Of a DNA stretch of 64,000 bases, positions 1 through 11,437 are shown piece by piece (the stretch's first letter is position 1; each line of letters opens with the position of its first letter). The DNA is taken from positions 1,488,001 to 1,552,000 of the forward strand of contig WJXW01000002.1 of NCBI GenBank assembly GCA_015832175.1, in the 5' to 3' direction. Position numbers and translations under genes: made by a program. Below the pieces are notes generated by a model, which worked only from the letters and a program-made list of their open reading frames with translations, had not been told where the DNA came from and made no database searches. The stretch comes from Paraphaeosphaeria minitans (taxonomy: Eukaryota > Ascomycota > Dothideomycetes > Pleosporales > Didymosphaeriaceae).

Positions 1-901
1 CACTTCTGGATCTGTTCTTCAGAGTATTGGAAATTCGTCCCTCCGGGGCCGGCATGCTTGGCTCCAAAGCCTGTCGTCACCCATACCGGAGATCGTAAGA
101 AGGCGAAAAGTTTCCCCACAGTCGGCTGTATGTTGGGAATGATCTGCACAGCGGAAGATCCTCCACCGATGACAGCGACACGCTTTTCAGCGAGGCTGTA
201 TTCGCTATCCCATTTTGCCGAATGCATTAGCTTGCCTTGGAACACATCAAGGCCTGGTATGTTCGGATACTTCCAGGAATTCAGCACACCGGAGCCTGAA
301 TTCTCAGCACATGGACTGAGCCCACTGCTTGCACGTGTAACAGGCACTTACCAGATATGAGAATATCACAGCGATCCTCTGTTCTTTTCCCATCTGGTCC
401 GAGCACAGTGACCTTCCATTTCCCGTCCTCTTCGTTCCATTCAGCACTCTCCACCGTAGTCTTCAACTGCACATACTTCTCGAGGTCATACTTGACCGCC
501 ACATCCTTGAAGTACTGCCAAATCTCTTCACTGCTCGAGTAGTACTGGCTCCAATTCGGGTTCCTCGCCCACGTAAACTGGTACGAATGCGAAGGGATAT
601 CGCAAGCGCATCCCGGATATCTGTTCTCTAGCCACGTGCCGCCGACATCAGAGTTTTTCTCGTAGATTTGCAGATCGATGTCGGAAAGTGCGCGTTCAGC
701 CTTGTAGGCAATCTGGAGCCCCGCTGCGCCCGCTCCGACGCATACGATTCGGAGGTGGCGCTTCGCGTGCAGAGGTTGCTCGGTAATGCGGTAACGGTCA
801 AAGTCTTGGTTATACCACTCGTTCTCGTGGGGCGCGGAGGACGGAGGTATGAATCCTTGGTCCACGGAGCCTGATATTTCCATAACACGAGCTGATGCCA
901 T
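1..901 (-). CDS. Baeyer-Villiger-type flavin monooxygenase, N-terminal part, cut by the window edge
   Basis: Exon 1 is 901..352 and exon 2 runs from 295 off the left edge; the 56-nt intron has a GTAAGT donor and a CAG acceptor and keeps the frame. The ATG at 901 is the only in-frame start before the conserved block. The protein shows the FAD-binding GxGxxG in VGAGAAGLQIA, the GGTWxxNRYPGCxCD block typical of these enzymes, the fingerprint FxGxxxHxxxW (FQGKLMHSAKWD, about 244..209), and then a second Rossmann motif VIGGGSSA for NADPH. Family knowledge: these enzymes insert one oxygen atom into ketones or aldehydes using NADPH and FAD. The substrate cannot be read. No signal peptide is seen, so a cytosolic enzyme is likely. 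An iron-alcohol-dehydrogenase relic lies just upstream, which may hint at a former catabolic cluster (inference). Confidence 0.88.
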
Positions 902-1380
902 GCTGTACGACTAAGAAGACTTTCAGAGCTGCTTACTGGCACACGGCTTACGGAACGATGGTACGTATAGTTCCAAGTACCGGTAATGAGTCAAATCAAG
1001 GGATAAGTGAAAGGTGGAAGGCAGATCAAAACGTGGCTGGACTCAGGGGGCGGACTTACAACAGAACGTCTGCGGCATTCGGTCGAGTGATCTGTGTGGG
1101 GTAGTGCCAATGCAGCGATACGTGATACGGTACCCGAGGCATGCCATCATGCCATTGTATTTACCCCACACCTTAGCAGGCTGTATGTAATGTTTCGCTT
1201 GAGTTGTCCGCAGACAAGCGGGGAACAACTGCAAGACCCTGTACGTTTGTTGTCCCTTTGTGTTGTGTGAACACCGACATGAACAACTACAATGACATAA
1301 ACCCTTAACCCTGCATTCACTGAGCCGCCCGTCTGCAATCTTTCAAGGGATACAATTGCTGCTGACAAAGCGAAGGACCT
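902..1380. other. gene-free stretch upstream of the monooxygenase
   Basis: No convincing coding frame. It holds the promoter of the minus-strand monooxygenase and then leads into the decayed alcohol dehydrogenase 3' end. I looked for the missing 5' part of that dehydrogenase here and did not find it. Confidence 0.5.
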
Positions 1381-1637
1381 CTCGGTGTACCACACGGTGT
1401 GACAGGCTGCATCATGCTCCCAGAAGTCATGAAGTACAACCTGAAGCACGACTCGTTCATTTCGACGGTCAGACGTCGCCAAGAAACGGTCAAGCAAATC
1501 CTATGGTCGGGATCGAAGTTGCAAACGCTCTAAAGATTACTGGGTTGGACGAAGGCTCAGCTGATCTGGGAGACTCACTAGATGCCATCATCCGCACACT
1601 CGCCTTACCCAGAACGCTGCAAGAGCTGGGAGTATAA
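1381..1637 (+). pseudogene. 3' relic of an iron-type alcohol dehydrogenase / maleylacetate reductase, frameshifted
   Basis: From 1381 one frame reads LGVPHGVTGCIMLPEVMKYN and goes on to a QILWSGS segment, then meets a stop. From about 1505 a different frame reads ...GLDEGSADLGDSLDAIIRTL and ends in LPRTLQELGV followed by TAA at 1635-1637. Joined across a frame change near 1500, the two pieces match the C-terminal region of fungal iron-containing dehydrogenases: the HGV..C metal and active-site block, then the acidic ADLGDxLDAII helix and the LPRTLxExGV end (family knowledge from memory). The N-terminal two thirds are absent. No splice sites fit the frame change. I read it as a truncated, frameshifted remnant, not an expressed gene. 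Confidence 0.7.
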
Positions 1638-2353
1638 GCATCTCATTGCTGTGTTGCCGAGAAGGGGTTCAGACCCAGTTCCTTTAATTAAAGCTGGGCA
1701 AGTACACAACATTTTGGAGTCTGCCGCGTAGCATACATGGCTCGTACAAACTTCACCCCATACAAGAGCCTTGCGGTGTTATCTCTGGTCATTTTTAGTG
1801 GGAGCTAAGCTTGCAATAGAAATCATGTAGGTATTCGCATATTTAAACAATGTACCTACACTAAAAGCTACTACACCAACTAAACTATCCGCACTTTCAC
1901 CTACCAACCATCCATCACAGCCCCAATGCCCGCTCCGAAAAATCTATCCATAGTACGCTCCTTGAGTATGAGTGAACAGCATGATGGCGAGGGTGGCTAC
2001 GAGCGCACCGGCGACATGACTGAATTCCGTATATCTCTCAAACAACCAGTCCTCGACTCGCCTATGGTGCAAAGCAGACATTTCCACGACGTCTGAAACC
2101 GCAACCGTGAAGCCTCCGGCCAATTTGCGGCACCGTGCAGGTATACAGCAGGATGAGGTCATGCGTGCCGTGGCGACAACATGGTACGGTACCTACTAGA
2201 CTAGTCTACCCAGGTACCTGGTTGGGGGTTGCTGTGATGAAATATCGAGCCCTGCCCCTCCAACTTGAATATCCAACCCCTCCTTCTGCAATTGCCACCC
2301 CTCGGTTTCAAACCCACATTCGAAAACTCACATTCGAAAAACTCGCAATCAAA
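1638..2353. other. gene-free stretch with promoter of the Hsp31-like gene
   Basis: No recognisable gene. A 72-codon minus-strand frame with an ATG at 2162 (stop at 1944) ends in a hydrophobic segment, but I recognise nothing in it and do not call it. The last 100 bases are C-rich and are the likely promoter and leader of the downstream gene. Confidence 0.4.
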
Positions 2354-3113
2354 ATGGCACCAAAAGTACTCTTCGTCCTCACATCGCACAACAAGCTCGG
2401 CAACCTCGACAAGCCAACGGGCTGGTACCTCCCGGGTGCGCTCCCTCCACAACGCCCTCACCACATCCCCCCCACCCACACACGTTAGCTCCCGCTGACA
2501 CCCCACAGAGCTCGCCCACCCCTACCACGTCCTCCACGGCAAAACCGACATCACCGTCGCCTCCCCCAAAGGCGGCGAAGCCCCGCTGGACCCGGCCTCA
2601 GTCGACGCCGCCAAGGACGCCGTCTCGGTCGCCTTCCTCGCCAACCACGAAGCCGTCTGGAAGACGACGCGCAAGCTCGCCGACTTCAAGGGCAAGGCGG
2701 CCGACTTCGACGCCCTCTTCTACGTCGGCGGGCACGGGCCCATGTTCGACCTCGTCGACAGCGCCACCTCGCAGCAGCTGATCCGCGAGTTCTGGGAGGC
2801 CGGCAAGGTCGTGAGCGCCGTGTGCCACGCGCCGGCCGTCTTCTACGACGCCAGGCTGAGCGACGGGAGTCTGCTCGTAGAGGGCAAGGAGGTCACGGCG
2901 TTTACGAATGCCGAGGAGGAGCAGGCTGGGTTGACGGACGTGGTGCCGTTCTTGCCCGAGGATGCGCTGAACAAGGCGTCGGGCGGGAAGTTTGTCAAGG
3001 GGGAGGAGCTGTGGGCTGAGAAGGTGGTGGTGTCTGGGCGTTTGATCACGGGGCAGAACCCGGCGAGTGCGACTGCGGTTGGGGAGGCTATTGCCAAGGC
3101 GCTGGGTGTATGA
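2354..3113 (+). CDS. DJ-1/PfpI-family protein, Hsp31-like
   Basis: Exons 2354..2435 and 2509..3113, 228 aa. The 73-nt intron joins ..TGWYLP to ELAHPYHVL.., an arrangement that restores the conserved GWYLPE-AHPY segment of this family. The catalytic nucleophile elbow is AVCHAPA with Cys133 followed by His134, and a glycine-rich YVGGHGPMFD turn lies just before it. Family knowledge: class I glutamine-amidotransferase-like fold; Hsp31-type members act as glyoxalase III (methylglyoxal to lactate) or as stress chaperones in the cytosol. Length fits yeast Hsp31 relatives. The gene ends convergently with the MFS gene, 258 bp apart. Glyoxalase activity is inferred from family membership only. Confidence 0.9.
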
Positions 3114-3371
3114 TGCAATGTATAAAATAGCTGATGAAGCAAGGCAATGACACGCAAATGATGTCTGACAGGTAAAAGTATACTGGATATCGCGACATGA
3201 ACAGGTACGATAGTTGTATCGTGGCCACAACTGTAATGTGTATCGTGCCCACAATTGCAATGTGGAAAGCCACGCGGGGGATGGGTGATCCTCCAAGTGC
3301 GGTACGTGCGCATGTGATGGATGGGAAAGCCAACCGTAGAGGGACTCAATGTGCGATACGTAGATAGCGCG

Positions 3372-5156
3372 TCACCTCGAAAACCCATCACGAATCTCCA
3401 CAAAGGTCATGTAGCGATCACGGCTCCACCGACGAGTGCGCTTGCCCCAGATCGCCATCGGTAGGCTGAGACCCATGACGATGAAACCAAGCACGCCCAA
3501 CACGATGAAGCAATTCTCCATGCCCGAGTCGATCCAGGGGCTCGCGATGAAGGTGAAGGCCATGGCGAGCGTGTTGTTGATGACGGCGACGCCAACCATG
3601 CCCTCGAGGACCATGTCGCTTCATTTGGTTAGCAAACACGTTCAGCATTGTGTCGAGGCGTGGCACTCACGGGAAAGAATCAGCGAGGTACGACAGACTC
3701 AGATCGCCTGCGCATCCATACCCAAACCCAATGAAGCCCAGCCCGACATACGGGACCGGCCAGCTCCATCCACGGGCAGACCCAATGCCAAAGAGCCACA
3801 ACCCAGCGGGAAAGATGAGCGTGCATAGAGCCATCAGGTATAGGCGGAACTCTGCCTCCATGACGCCCTTGTTGCGCTTGATCATCCATTGCATGAAAGC
3901 GTCACTCCCGTAGCCGCCGTAGGCGCAGCCGATGAGACTGCCGATCAGCGAGGGGAGATTCATGTTACCGACGGCAGCGGAGCCGTAGTTCCACGGTGGG
4001 CCAATCCACCCGTCCTCTTCCACTGTCAAGTAGAAAGTCAGGCACGACTGCTGGAAGCCCCACTGCAGACCGGCATACCAGACGGCAGGGAAAGTGAAGA
4101 CGCGCAGCGTGTGCCACAGACGGTTGAGGTACTGCTTGAATCCCGTCCCACGAAGGTTTGGCGCGGGGGTGATGATGCGAATGCGCTCCCAGTACGTTTT
4201 CTTGTGCGCAACAGGAATGCGATGCTCAGACGATGCAGTCGGGCTCGAGGCCGTCTTCTCTGGGTCGCTATCCGCCTGATTCTTATCGCTCACAACGGGC
4301 GGCTCCGCATCAGTAACGAGTTGGTCGCGGCCGGCGATGTAGCGGTCGCGTGAAAATTCCGTCTCTTCCAAGCCAAGGTAGAAGACAACGAGGCTGCCGC
4401 CGCAGATGATGGCTCCAAGGTAGCCGATCCAGCGCCAGCCGAGCCCAGAGTCTACATAGGCACCGATGAGGGGACTGTTGCATGTTCAGTCAGATGCAAT
4501 CGTGCGAAAATAGGTCTACGAAGAACCTACCCTAGATAGGTGCCAATGGCAGTGGCAAAGGTGTAAATACCGAGCACGCTGCCAACCTGGTGCTCAAACC
4601 AGAGATCAAGCAACGACAACTGCGCAGTTGCTTCGCCGACAGACTCGGCAGCGCCGACAAACAACTGGCTCCAGACGACGCCAGAGACGCTGTCGATGCG
4701 CGCATACCATATCATGCCGCCGATGTTGAAGATGAGCGAGATGAGATATCCCAGCCGCCGGCCGTACAGATGCACGAGGGGCGAGCTGAGGAGGGCCCAG
4801 TACCCGATGCCGATGAACAACACACCGGCGCCCGTGTTGAAGACATCGTAGCTGATTCCGTACTGCGCATTCACGCCGTCGGAGCCAGAACCGGCGTTGT
4901 TGGAGGTGGCGGCCGTGAAACCGACCATGTACAGCACGAGAAGCGAGTGCCAACTCTTGCGCCAAAGGCCCCATCGAAGCGGATCGTTGGGCGAGTCGGT
5001 AGGTTGTGGGACGAGAACGATGCCGCGTCCGGTTTTTTGCAGCGACGAGTCGCTGGTCAGGGAGTCGCCGTGCTCATCGTACAAGCGTCGCGTGCCTGGG
5101 ATGACTTCTTCGTGGCCGTGGGCATTGCTGCGGCTGCGCATTCTTGTGGCCGACAT
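3372..5156 (-). CDS. major facilitator superfamily transporter, 12-TM type
   Basis: Exons 5156..4531, 4474..3671 and 3618..3372, 558 aa. Intron 1 has a CAG acceptor; intron 2 ends in AAG. Both keep phase. The N-terminal cytosolic part (about 75 residues) ends in a GIVLVPQPTDSPNDPLRWGL stretch that precedes TM1 in many fungal drug/H+ antiporter-like MFS proteins. A loop with LYGRRLGYLIS follows TM2 as in the MFS GRR motif. A charged central loop of about 90 residues separates two six-helix halves. I chose the ATG at 5156. An in-frame ATG at 5294 would add 46 residues of basic, low-complexity sequence. Substrate is unknown; export or uptake at the plasma membrane is inferred. Confidence 0.88.
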
Positions 5157-5760
5157 TGCGGGACGGTGCGAATGGCAATTGCGTGCGCCGCCAGTGGCTC
5201 GGTGGCTAGAAACCGTCCTGGCGTGACGCTTCAGCGTCGCGGGTGTTAGCAAGGAAGCATATCGCGGACGCGGGTGTGGAGAGAGATTGGGCAAAGGTGC
5301 GGGTGCAGATTTTGTGCTCTTCAGGTGCGCCTTATCTTCGGGAATGACGCCGCGGCGGCAGCGGCACCGTGGACCCGGTCGCGGAGCGAGTGAGACTCGT
5401 CAGCATTTGTTCTGCCCCTGCCAAGCGAGTGCACACTGCACAGAGTGGGATGGAGAAAAATTTGAATTTAATACGGGTCAAGTCTGCCATATCATCGACT
5501 GAAAATGTCCAGACATGGCAGGTGGTATCAGCCCAACTCCTCGCTCAATGCGGCAATCCTAACTCCGTACATGCAGATTCCCGTAGCAGTATTCCGCCAA
5601 GAACGATGGATGCCACGACGTCCAGTACACAGAACCGTAAGCTTTGAAAGACTCTGATACCTTCCAGTCCGCAGCGTAGTCGGGAGCGACTTGGGGCACG
5701 ATACGCTCTCCCATGTTGGTTGCGACATGACAATGGGTGGCCGTTTAAGCGAGAGCTGAG
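5157..5760. other. promoter region and downstream spacer between two minus-strand genes
   Basis: This holds the 5' region of the MFS gene and the 3' flank of the coiled-coil gene. Several short frames cross it, none with recognisable content. Confidence 0.4.
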
Positions 5761-7040
5761 TCATCTCTTTCTGGTCGCTCTCTTGTCTATCCCATTGCTG
5801 GATCCGCTATTTGGTCCAGTACTGCCGGCCAGGATTTCTGCTCGCAGCTTGGCTGCTTCTTCTTCCGCCTGCTGAAGTCTTGCTCTCAAACTGGTCACTT
5901 GGCGGTCCAGCTCTTCCGAGCGAGACTCGGCCTGGATGACCCGTTCCTTCACGTCGTTGAGTTCAGTCTTCAGCTCCGCCTGCTTGTTGTCCGTCTCCTC
6001 GAATTGTGATTTCAAAGTGCGATACTGCTCGTGAAGGTGAATGATTCGGGAACCAAGCGCTCTGTTCATGCGCTCCGCATCGTTCAAGGTGGGTGTCCTA
6101 GGACTGGGTGGGTTTGAACCCGAACCCATCAGGTGGTGGTGCATTGTCAAGGGCGTGACCTGCTCGCTCAGAGTCCGGCGATGTTTGGTTGGTCGGGCCA
6201 GAGGGTTCTCTTCGCGTTGGCGTTTGACCGGCGAGGTATCCGTTGCAGAGCGCTTGAGGAGCGGCAGTCGGAATTCGTCCACGGCTGCGTGTCGAAAGCT
6301 GGCCGCTGGAAAGGTCAGCACGTGTACGTGTTACAGCAACGCGAATCGCAGGACTAGGTCAAGTTACATGTGGTCGACGACCTCTTCGGCCTCACTGCTA
6401 TGGTTTCCTTGTCCTCCTCCTTGATGTTCACCGCCGACGAGCGTCGAACGTAGACATCGACGGGTTGGCTGCCGTCGTTTCCCACCCACATGCAGGCTTG
6501 TCGAAAGTTCCTGGTGAACTTGGCGGGATCACCATCCGTTCGCGTCAGCTCTGGCACAAGGCCGGCATCGAGAAAGAACCATTCGATGAGGGCCGTCACG
6601 CGGTGGCCTGCCCTGTGGTCGCCTTGGCCGTCGCCTACATCGCAAAAGGGCGGATCAAAATCCACGGCGCTCGTGGAATTGACGTCTTCCAGCGTGCGCG
6701 ACCCGTCCTTGGCCTCGATGATGCGGTAGAACCTGACCTCGGCCGGGTCGGTGTGGACGTGGGCTGCGACACGATCTGTCGGTCGCTCGTCGCCGTAGCC
6801 GGGGGCGTAGTAGCCCACGACCAGCAGGCGGTTGTGCTTGGAGCGCGAAAGGGAACGGTACACGGCGCGGTCGGTGCCAATGCTCCGGGCATCGTTGACG
6901 TCGAAATCGAGCCACTTGGTGTCGGACACAGCGCGGGCGAGCTTGTCGAACGGGTGTTGAAAGCTGGCGCGAGCGATTGCGCGCACCGTCTTGGCCGTCA
7001 AAGGGATTTTGGTGTCACTGGTAATGTCCATGTTGAGCAT
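5761..7040 (-). CDS. unrecognised two-exon protein with C-terminal coiled coil
   Basis: Exons 7040..6368 and 6305..5761, 405 aa. The 62-nt intron has a GTAACT donor, a GCTGAC branch site and a CCAG acceptor. It joins two long open frames in phase, so I treat them as one gene. Residues 1 to about 200 look globular and have no motif I can name. Residues about 225-285 are basic and Ser/Pro-rich (KRQREENP, TKHRRTLS, SNPPSPRTPT), a likely nuclear or phosphorylated linker. Residues about 290-380 form heptad-like Leu/Glu/Lys sequence predicted as a coiled coil, and the tail ends in basic RATRKR. A second ATG at 7031 is an equally good start. A nuclear, dimerising protein is possible, but function is unknown. 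Confidence 0.65.
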
Positions 7041-7270
7041 GGTTGAGGAGTTTCAGCCAATCAATACGGGCGTGTTGCGCGACAGAAACGAGGGACGAGC
7101 GCGGTGCGCAGGACATTCCATGGTCGGAACGCAGACGCCCAAGCAGCACGCAGAACGGGCAAGAGGGGCAGAGGAATGGGAGGGTGGGAGGAGCAGACGG
7201 GTAGACGAGCAGGCGAGTGGACCGGGTGTTGAGATGCGGGCAGGCAGGCAGGAGCAGCACGAGCGGTGAC

Positions 7271-7360
7271 GAGACAGGGCAGGACAGGGCAGGACAGGGC
7301 AGGAGAGGGCAGGGCAGGGCAGGACAAGACAGGACAGGACAGGACAGGGCAGGACAAGAA
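7271..7360. repeat. AGGACAGGGC-type minisatellite
   Basis: About nine imperfect copies of a 10-bp unit made of two related pentamers (AGGAC, AGGGC). Purine-rich on the + strand. Confidence 0.9.
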
Positions 7361-7630
7361 ACAAAGCGGGCGGGGCCACTGCCCGCCGGCCTCGGGTGGC
7401 TGGAAATGGAAGGTCGAGCGCCGCCCTGGCCAACCTGTGTACTGTAAAGGCTAGCAATAATAACTCTAGCTTAAAGGAAGACGTCCCAGCAGAGGACGTA
7501 CAGGGCCTCCTATAAGCTTAATTCACTGTATTTTAACCTTGCCAAGCATACCAAATATGCCTGTATGTAGGGTATAGATACAAGATACCGTATTCGGCCA
7601 TCCCTAATCGCATCGCATCCCAGCGCAGGG

Positions 7631-7768
7631 CCTGGAGCCTGTAGCCTGTAGCCTGTGGCCTGTAGCCGTAGCCTGTAGCCTGTAGCCCGTAGCCCGTAGC
7701 CCATAGCCTGTAGCCTGTAGCCCGTAGCCTGTAGCCTGTAGCTTGCAGCTTGCAGCTTGCAGCTTGCG
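7631..7768. repeat. CCTGTAG heptamer tandem repeat grading into GCTTGCA repeat
   Basis: About fifteen imperfect 7-bp units (CCTGTAG / CCCGTAG) from 7631 to about 7738, followed by four 7-bp GCTTGCA units to 7768. The shift of unit suggests stepwise expansion from variant copies. Confidence 0.9.
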
Positions 7769-7918
7769 GCCTCGACGTTTTCTGGCCTAAATCTTAGCTA
7801 AAAACACGCCGTCGGCTGCCTCTAACCGCCTTGGCATACCGACGAGGCATCTATAATACGGTATGTACCGTATCAATACGGTATCCGTAGCCGTCGGTAT
7901 CTTTTCAGCCATCCCTAG

Positions 7919-7943
7919 ATGCGATGCGATGCGATGCGATGCG
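7919..7943. repeat. (GATGC)n microsatellite
   Basis: Five perfect copies of GATGC. Confidence 0.9.
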
Positions 7944-8052
7944 CGAACTGTGGAAGCGGAAGGCGGAAAGCGGCCTCGCTCTCGGGCGTGATGCAGGACA
8001 TTTCGCGCGCAAGCCAGCAACCTCACATGCCTTCCATCTGGCAACGCTCCTG

Positions 8053-8055
<3 letters not shown>

Positions 8056-8084
<29 letters not shown>
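8056..8084. repeat. (CT)n microsatellite
   Basis: About fourteen CT dinucleotides, followed by CGCGCG and a second short CT run. Confidence 0.95.
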
Positions 8085-8092
<8 letters not shown>

Positions 8093-8358
8093 TCTCTCTC
8101 TGCCGGCTACGCTAGGTTTAGCACCCGAAGGCCTTGGCTTACCCTACCCGAAGCGCCCATCGCCCATCCCGTCGCCATGTCTTTTCTTTATCTACCTACG
8201 CCATGCACGGCCATCTGCTTTTATCGAAAAATGCTGCAAGTTGAAGGAATGACGGAAGCAATGGACTACTGGTCCCGTGACGACCCGGATGCATCCCACC
8301 TGTTCGCATCCGATACCCAGCAACCATCGGTAGACCAGACTGGCACCGTACCTACCCG

Positions 8359-8412
8359 CACACTGCACACACACTGCACACCACACTCACACTGCACACC
8401 ACACTCACACTG
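8359..8412. repeat. CACACTGCACAC-type tandem repeat
   Basis: Two to three copies of an about 20-bp unit composed of CACACTGCACAC and CACACT blocks. Confidence 0.8.
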
Positions 8413-8754
8413 CATCCCATCCACCCGTGGTGCCATCCTCTCCACAACCGCACCCCGCACCCCTCTCGACGTTGCAATCGCTGTCCGACTAACCATCAAG
8501 CTATCGCTGCTGGCCACGACGATCATCCTACGATAAGTCGGCTGACATGCCGGACAAGATCCTCACCCCCTGCTGATTGGTGGGATTCCGCTGCAAATGC
8601 ATCACCGCAGAGGCTCTTCACCTCGGATGGCCATGACTACACCATCTCCTTCCCTATGCATGCAACCGATGGATGCGATCGTTGATTGTTCTGCACATCT
8701 CCCACTTCTGCCATCAGCGCCGCCGGTTGACGGCCAACATGCAACATGCAACTG

Positions 8755-8761
8755 TATAAAG
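8755..8761 (+). promoter_or_regulatory. TATA-like box of the GH127 gene
   Basis: TATAAAG lies 47 bp upstream of the ATG at 8808, a usual spacing for a fungal gene with a short leader. This is a motif match only. Confidence 0.4.
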
Positions 8762-8807
8762 AGTTATCCTCCTCCCCGCTGGAGCTTCCCCACGTCGAGA
8801 CGCTGCC

Positions 8808-11437
8808 ATGGCCCGGATAAATAACCCGCTGCGGGCGCTCGCAGCCCTGGCCATCTCTCTCGCTACACTGTCAGCTTCAGCTTCTACCGGAGATCCTGGT
8901 CCGGGAGGCACTGCACCGGTTCGCCCCTTCCGTCTCCATCAGGTGCACCTCGGCAACGGCTTGCTCCAGGAGAAGCGCGATCGAATCAAACATTTCGTCC
9001 AAGCTTATGATGAGCGTCGCTTCCTGGTCCTCTTCAACAACCAGGCCGGCCGCCCAAACCCAGATGGGGTCGAGGTCCCCGGTGGATGGGAAGACGTACG
9101 AACCCCTGGCCTACAAAGTGGTTGTTCTCCGCTGCGGTTACTGTCTGAACATGTCAGGCTCTGATAACAACCTGAAGCTAAAACACCGCTTTCTGCCTGA
9201 TTGCTCTTGCTTTTGACCACTTCGCTGACTTTGTACCTCACATTCTAGGGTGGACTGCTTAGCGGGCACTGGACTGGCCATTACCTTACAGCCCTCTCTC
9301 AGGCCTATGCCGATCAAGGGGAAGATGTTTTCAAGACCAAGTTGGACTGGATGGTAGACCAAATAGCCATCTGTCAGGATACTCTCACTGCCCGGATGCA
9401 CAACACCAATGGTACAAAAGAAACAAACTCAAGCACCGGTGCTGCTGACTGGATCCCCACACATCCTGGCTATGTCGGAGCTTTACCGGAAGATACGGTG
9501 CTAAGGCTTGGCCCTCCGCGCTGGGCGGTGTATGGAAGTGATCTGTCCGAGAACACTTGGGCCCCATGGTAAGTTGCTGATGTAGATGCATCGCAACTAT
9601 CCCAATTTGGCTTTTGCTGACTTTGTATCGCGATCTAGGTATACACAGCACAAGATCATACGTGGTCTCCTGGATGCATACTATAATACCAACAACACCC
9701 AGGCACTCGACGTGGTAGTGAAGATGGCAAACTGGGCGCATTTGGCGCTGACGGTTGGAGACAAGAACCAGCCCGCCTACACTGGCAATTTGACCAGGTC
9801 GGACCTCAACTACATGTGGGACCTCTACATTGCAGGCGAGTTTGGTGGTGCGAACGAGGTTTTCCCCGAAATCTACCAGATTACAGGCGATCCTCGCCAC
9901 TTGGAAACCTCCAAAGCTTTCGACAACCGAGAGTCGTTGTTTGGCGCGGCCGTCGAAGACAACGACATTCTTGTGGTGCCCGCTGATAAGATTCCCGGAC
10001 GACGCCGCGCCCAACGGCTCCACGCTAATACTCACGTCCCTCAATTCATCGGCTACATGAGTGTCTTTGAGCACAGTGGAGAACAAGAGTACTTCGATGC
10101 TGCGAAGAACTTCTACGGCTGGGTGCATCCGCACCGCCACTTCGCCCACGGGTTAGTGGGCCGGCACCATCATGTGTTTTTTACTAACGCGCTGCAGCGG
10201 CACGGGCGGGAACTATCCAGGGATTAGCAAAAACTCTGAGCTATTCCAAAACAGAGACAACATCGCCAACGCCATTGCGGAAGATGGCGCCGAAACATGC
10301 ACCACGTACAATTTGCTCAAGCTGGCTAGGTATCTTTTCCTACACGAGCATAATGCCACTTACATGGATAACTATGAGCGCGGCCTCTTCAACATGATCG
10401 CTGGCTCGCGTGCAGACGAGAGCAGTACCGAGAGTCCGATGCTCACGTACTTCCAGCCATTGACCCCAGGTTCGAGCCGCGAATACGAAAACACTGGAAC
10501 TTGCTGTGGAGGCAGCGGGATGGAAAGCCACACAAAGTACCAGGAGACGGTGTATCTACGTTCTGCCGACGGATCTGCATTATGGGTCAATCTCTATATC
10601 CCTTCCACTTTGGAATGGACCGAGCAAGGTTTTACAGTTAAACAAGAGACGGAGTTTCCGCGCGCGGAAACAGCCAAGTTTACCATCACCGGCGATGGAC
10701 CTCTGGACATCAAACTGCGTGTCCCAGCCTGGATTCGCAAAGGCTTCCAGGTCACTGTCAACAACGTTTCCGTCTCGCATGCCACAGCCAGTCCTAGCAC
10801 TTACCTCTCCATTAGCCGGACCTGGGCCTCTGGTGACGTCGTCGAAGTCAAAATGCCCTTCACCCTACGCATCGAGCGCGCCATCGATCGCCCCGATACC
10901 CAGGCCCTCCTGTGGGGGCCCATCTTGCTCCAGACGCTAGGTGCCCCGCCAGGGAACCAAACCTACCACCAGCTCTCGCTATATAGCCATCTCAAGCTTG
11001 ACGGCGACTACGCGCGGGCCGCTGCTGTGCAAATTTCTTCGAAGGGTGACTCTATCTTTACCTTTGCTGGGAGCAATGGCAACCTGACGGCTCGTCCGTA
11101 CTACATTGGCGACACCCAGGCCGCGTCGGCATACTTCCGGCGCGTTGAGCCAAATGTTGTCTTCGGGTCATGGGACACAAAGCTCGCGAATCGCAAGCGC
11201 AATGACGGGCTACCGCGGTACGATGTTCCTGTCGCGAACATCACGTCGCCCGGGAATGACGGCCCAACCTTTTTGGACGTTGTGTGGGACTCCGCGCCTT
11301 TTGAGACGCACGATGCATTTGTAGGAACAGTCAGTGATGTGGTCAAGTCATTCGTGGCCCAGGGCGTGTTCACGCATGAGGAGGGCGAGACGATCGTCAA
11401 GGGCGCGACCAATGCGAAGGACGAGCTTGAGGGATGA
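8808..11437 (+). CDS. secreted GH127-family (DUF1680) beta-L-arabinofuranosidase-like glycoside hydrolase
   Basis: Exons 8808..9095, 9249..9568, 9639..10151 and 10198..11437, 786 aa. Residues 1 to about 25 form a signal peptide (ALAALAISLATLSASAS). The (alpha/alpha)6 barrel follows, with GGLLSGHWTGHYLTALSQAY near its start. The active site is visible. ETC at 406-408 corresponds to the Glu and Cys of the zinc-thiolate site, and the TCC pair at 475-477 supplies the nucleophile and a zinc ligand (by analogy with Bifidobacterium HypBA1). A beta-sandwich-like C-terminal half follows. Family role: release of beta-L-arabinofuranose from plant cell-wall glycoproteins. The exact linkage is not readable. 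Intron 1 is long (153 nt) with a weak GTACGA donor. It is the first of three secreted plant-surface enzymes in tandem. Confidence 0.9.

Larger units (their letters stand above)
7041..8807. other. gene-free, repeat-rich spacer
   Basis: About 1.8 kb with no credible gene. It carries five separate simple-repeat tracts, listed individually. Open frames crossing the tracts are low-complexity artefacts. The last 60 bases are the promoter and leader of the GH127 gene. Confidence 0.7.

Noticed and set aside
1944..2162. A 72-codon minus-strand frame with a hydrophobic end
   Set aside because: Short, no family resemblance, and no supporting neighbours.
5157..5294. Upstream ATG at 5294 as start of the MFS gene
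   Set aside because: It would add 46 residues of basic low-complexity sequence; the ATG at 5156 directly precedes the usual N-terminal region.
6105..6130. tRNA B-box-like GGGTTTGAACCC
   Set aside because: It lies in a coding exon of the coiled-coil protein and no A-box or cloverleaf can be drawn around it.
7053..7457. Frames encoding Cys/Leu/Pro repeats
   Set aside because: They arise from the AGGACAGGGC minisatellite and have no flanking coding sequence.
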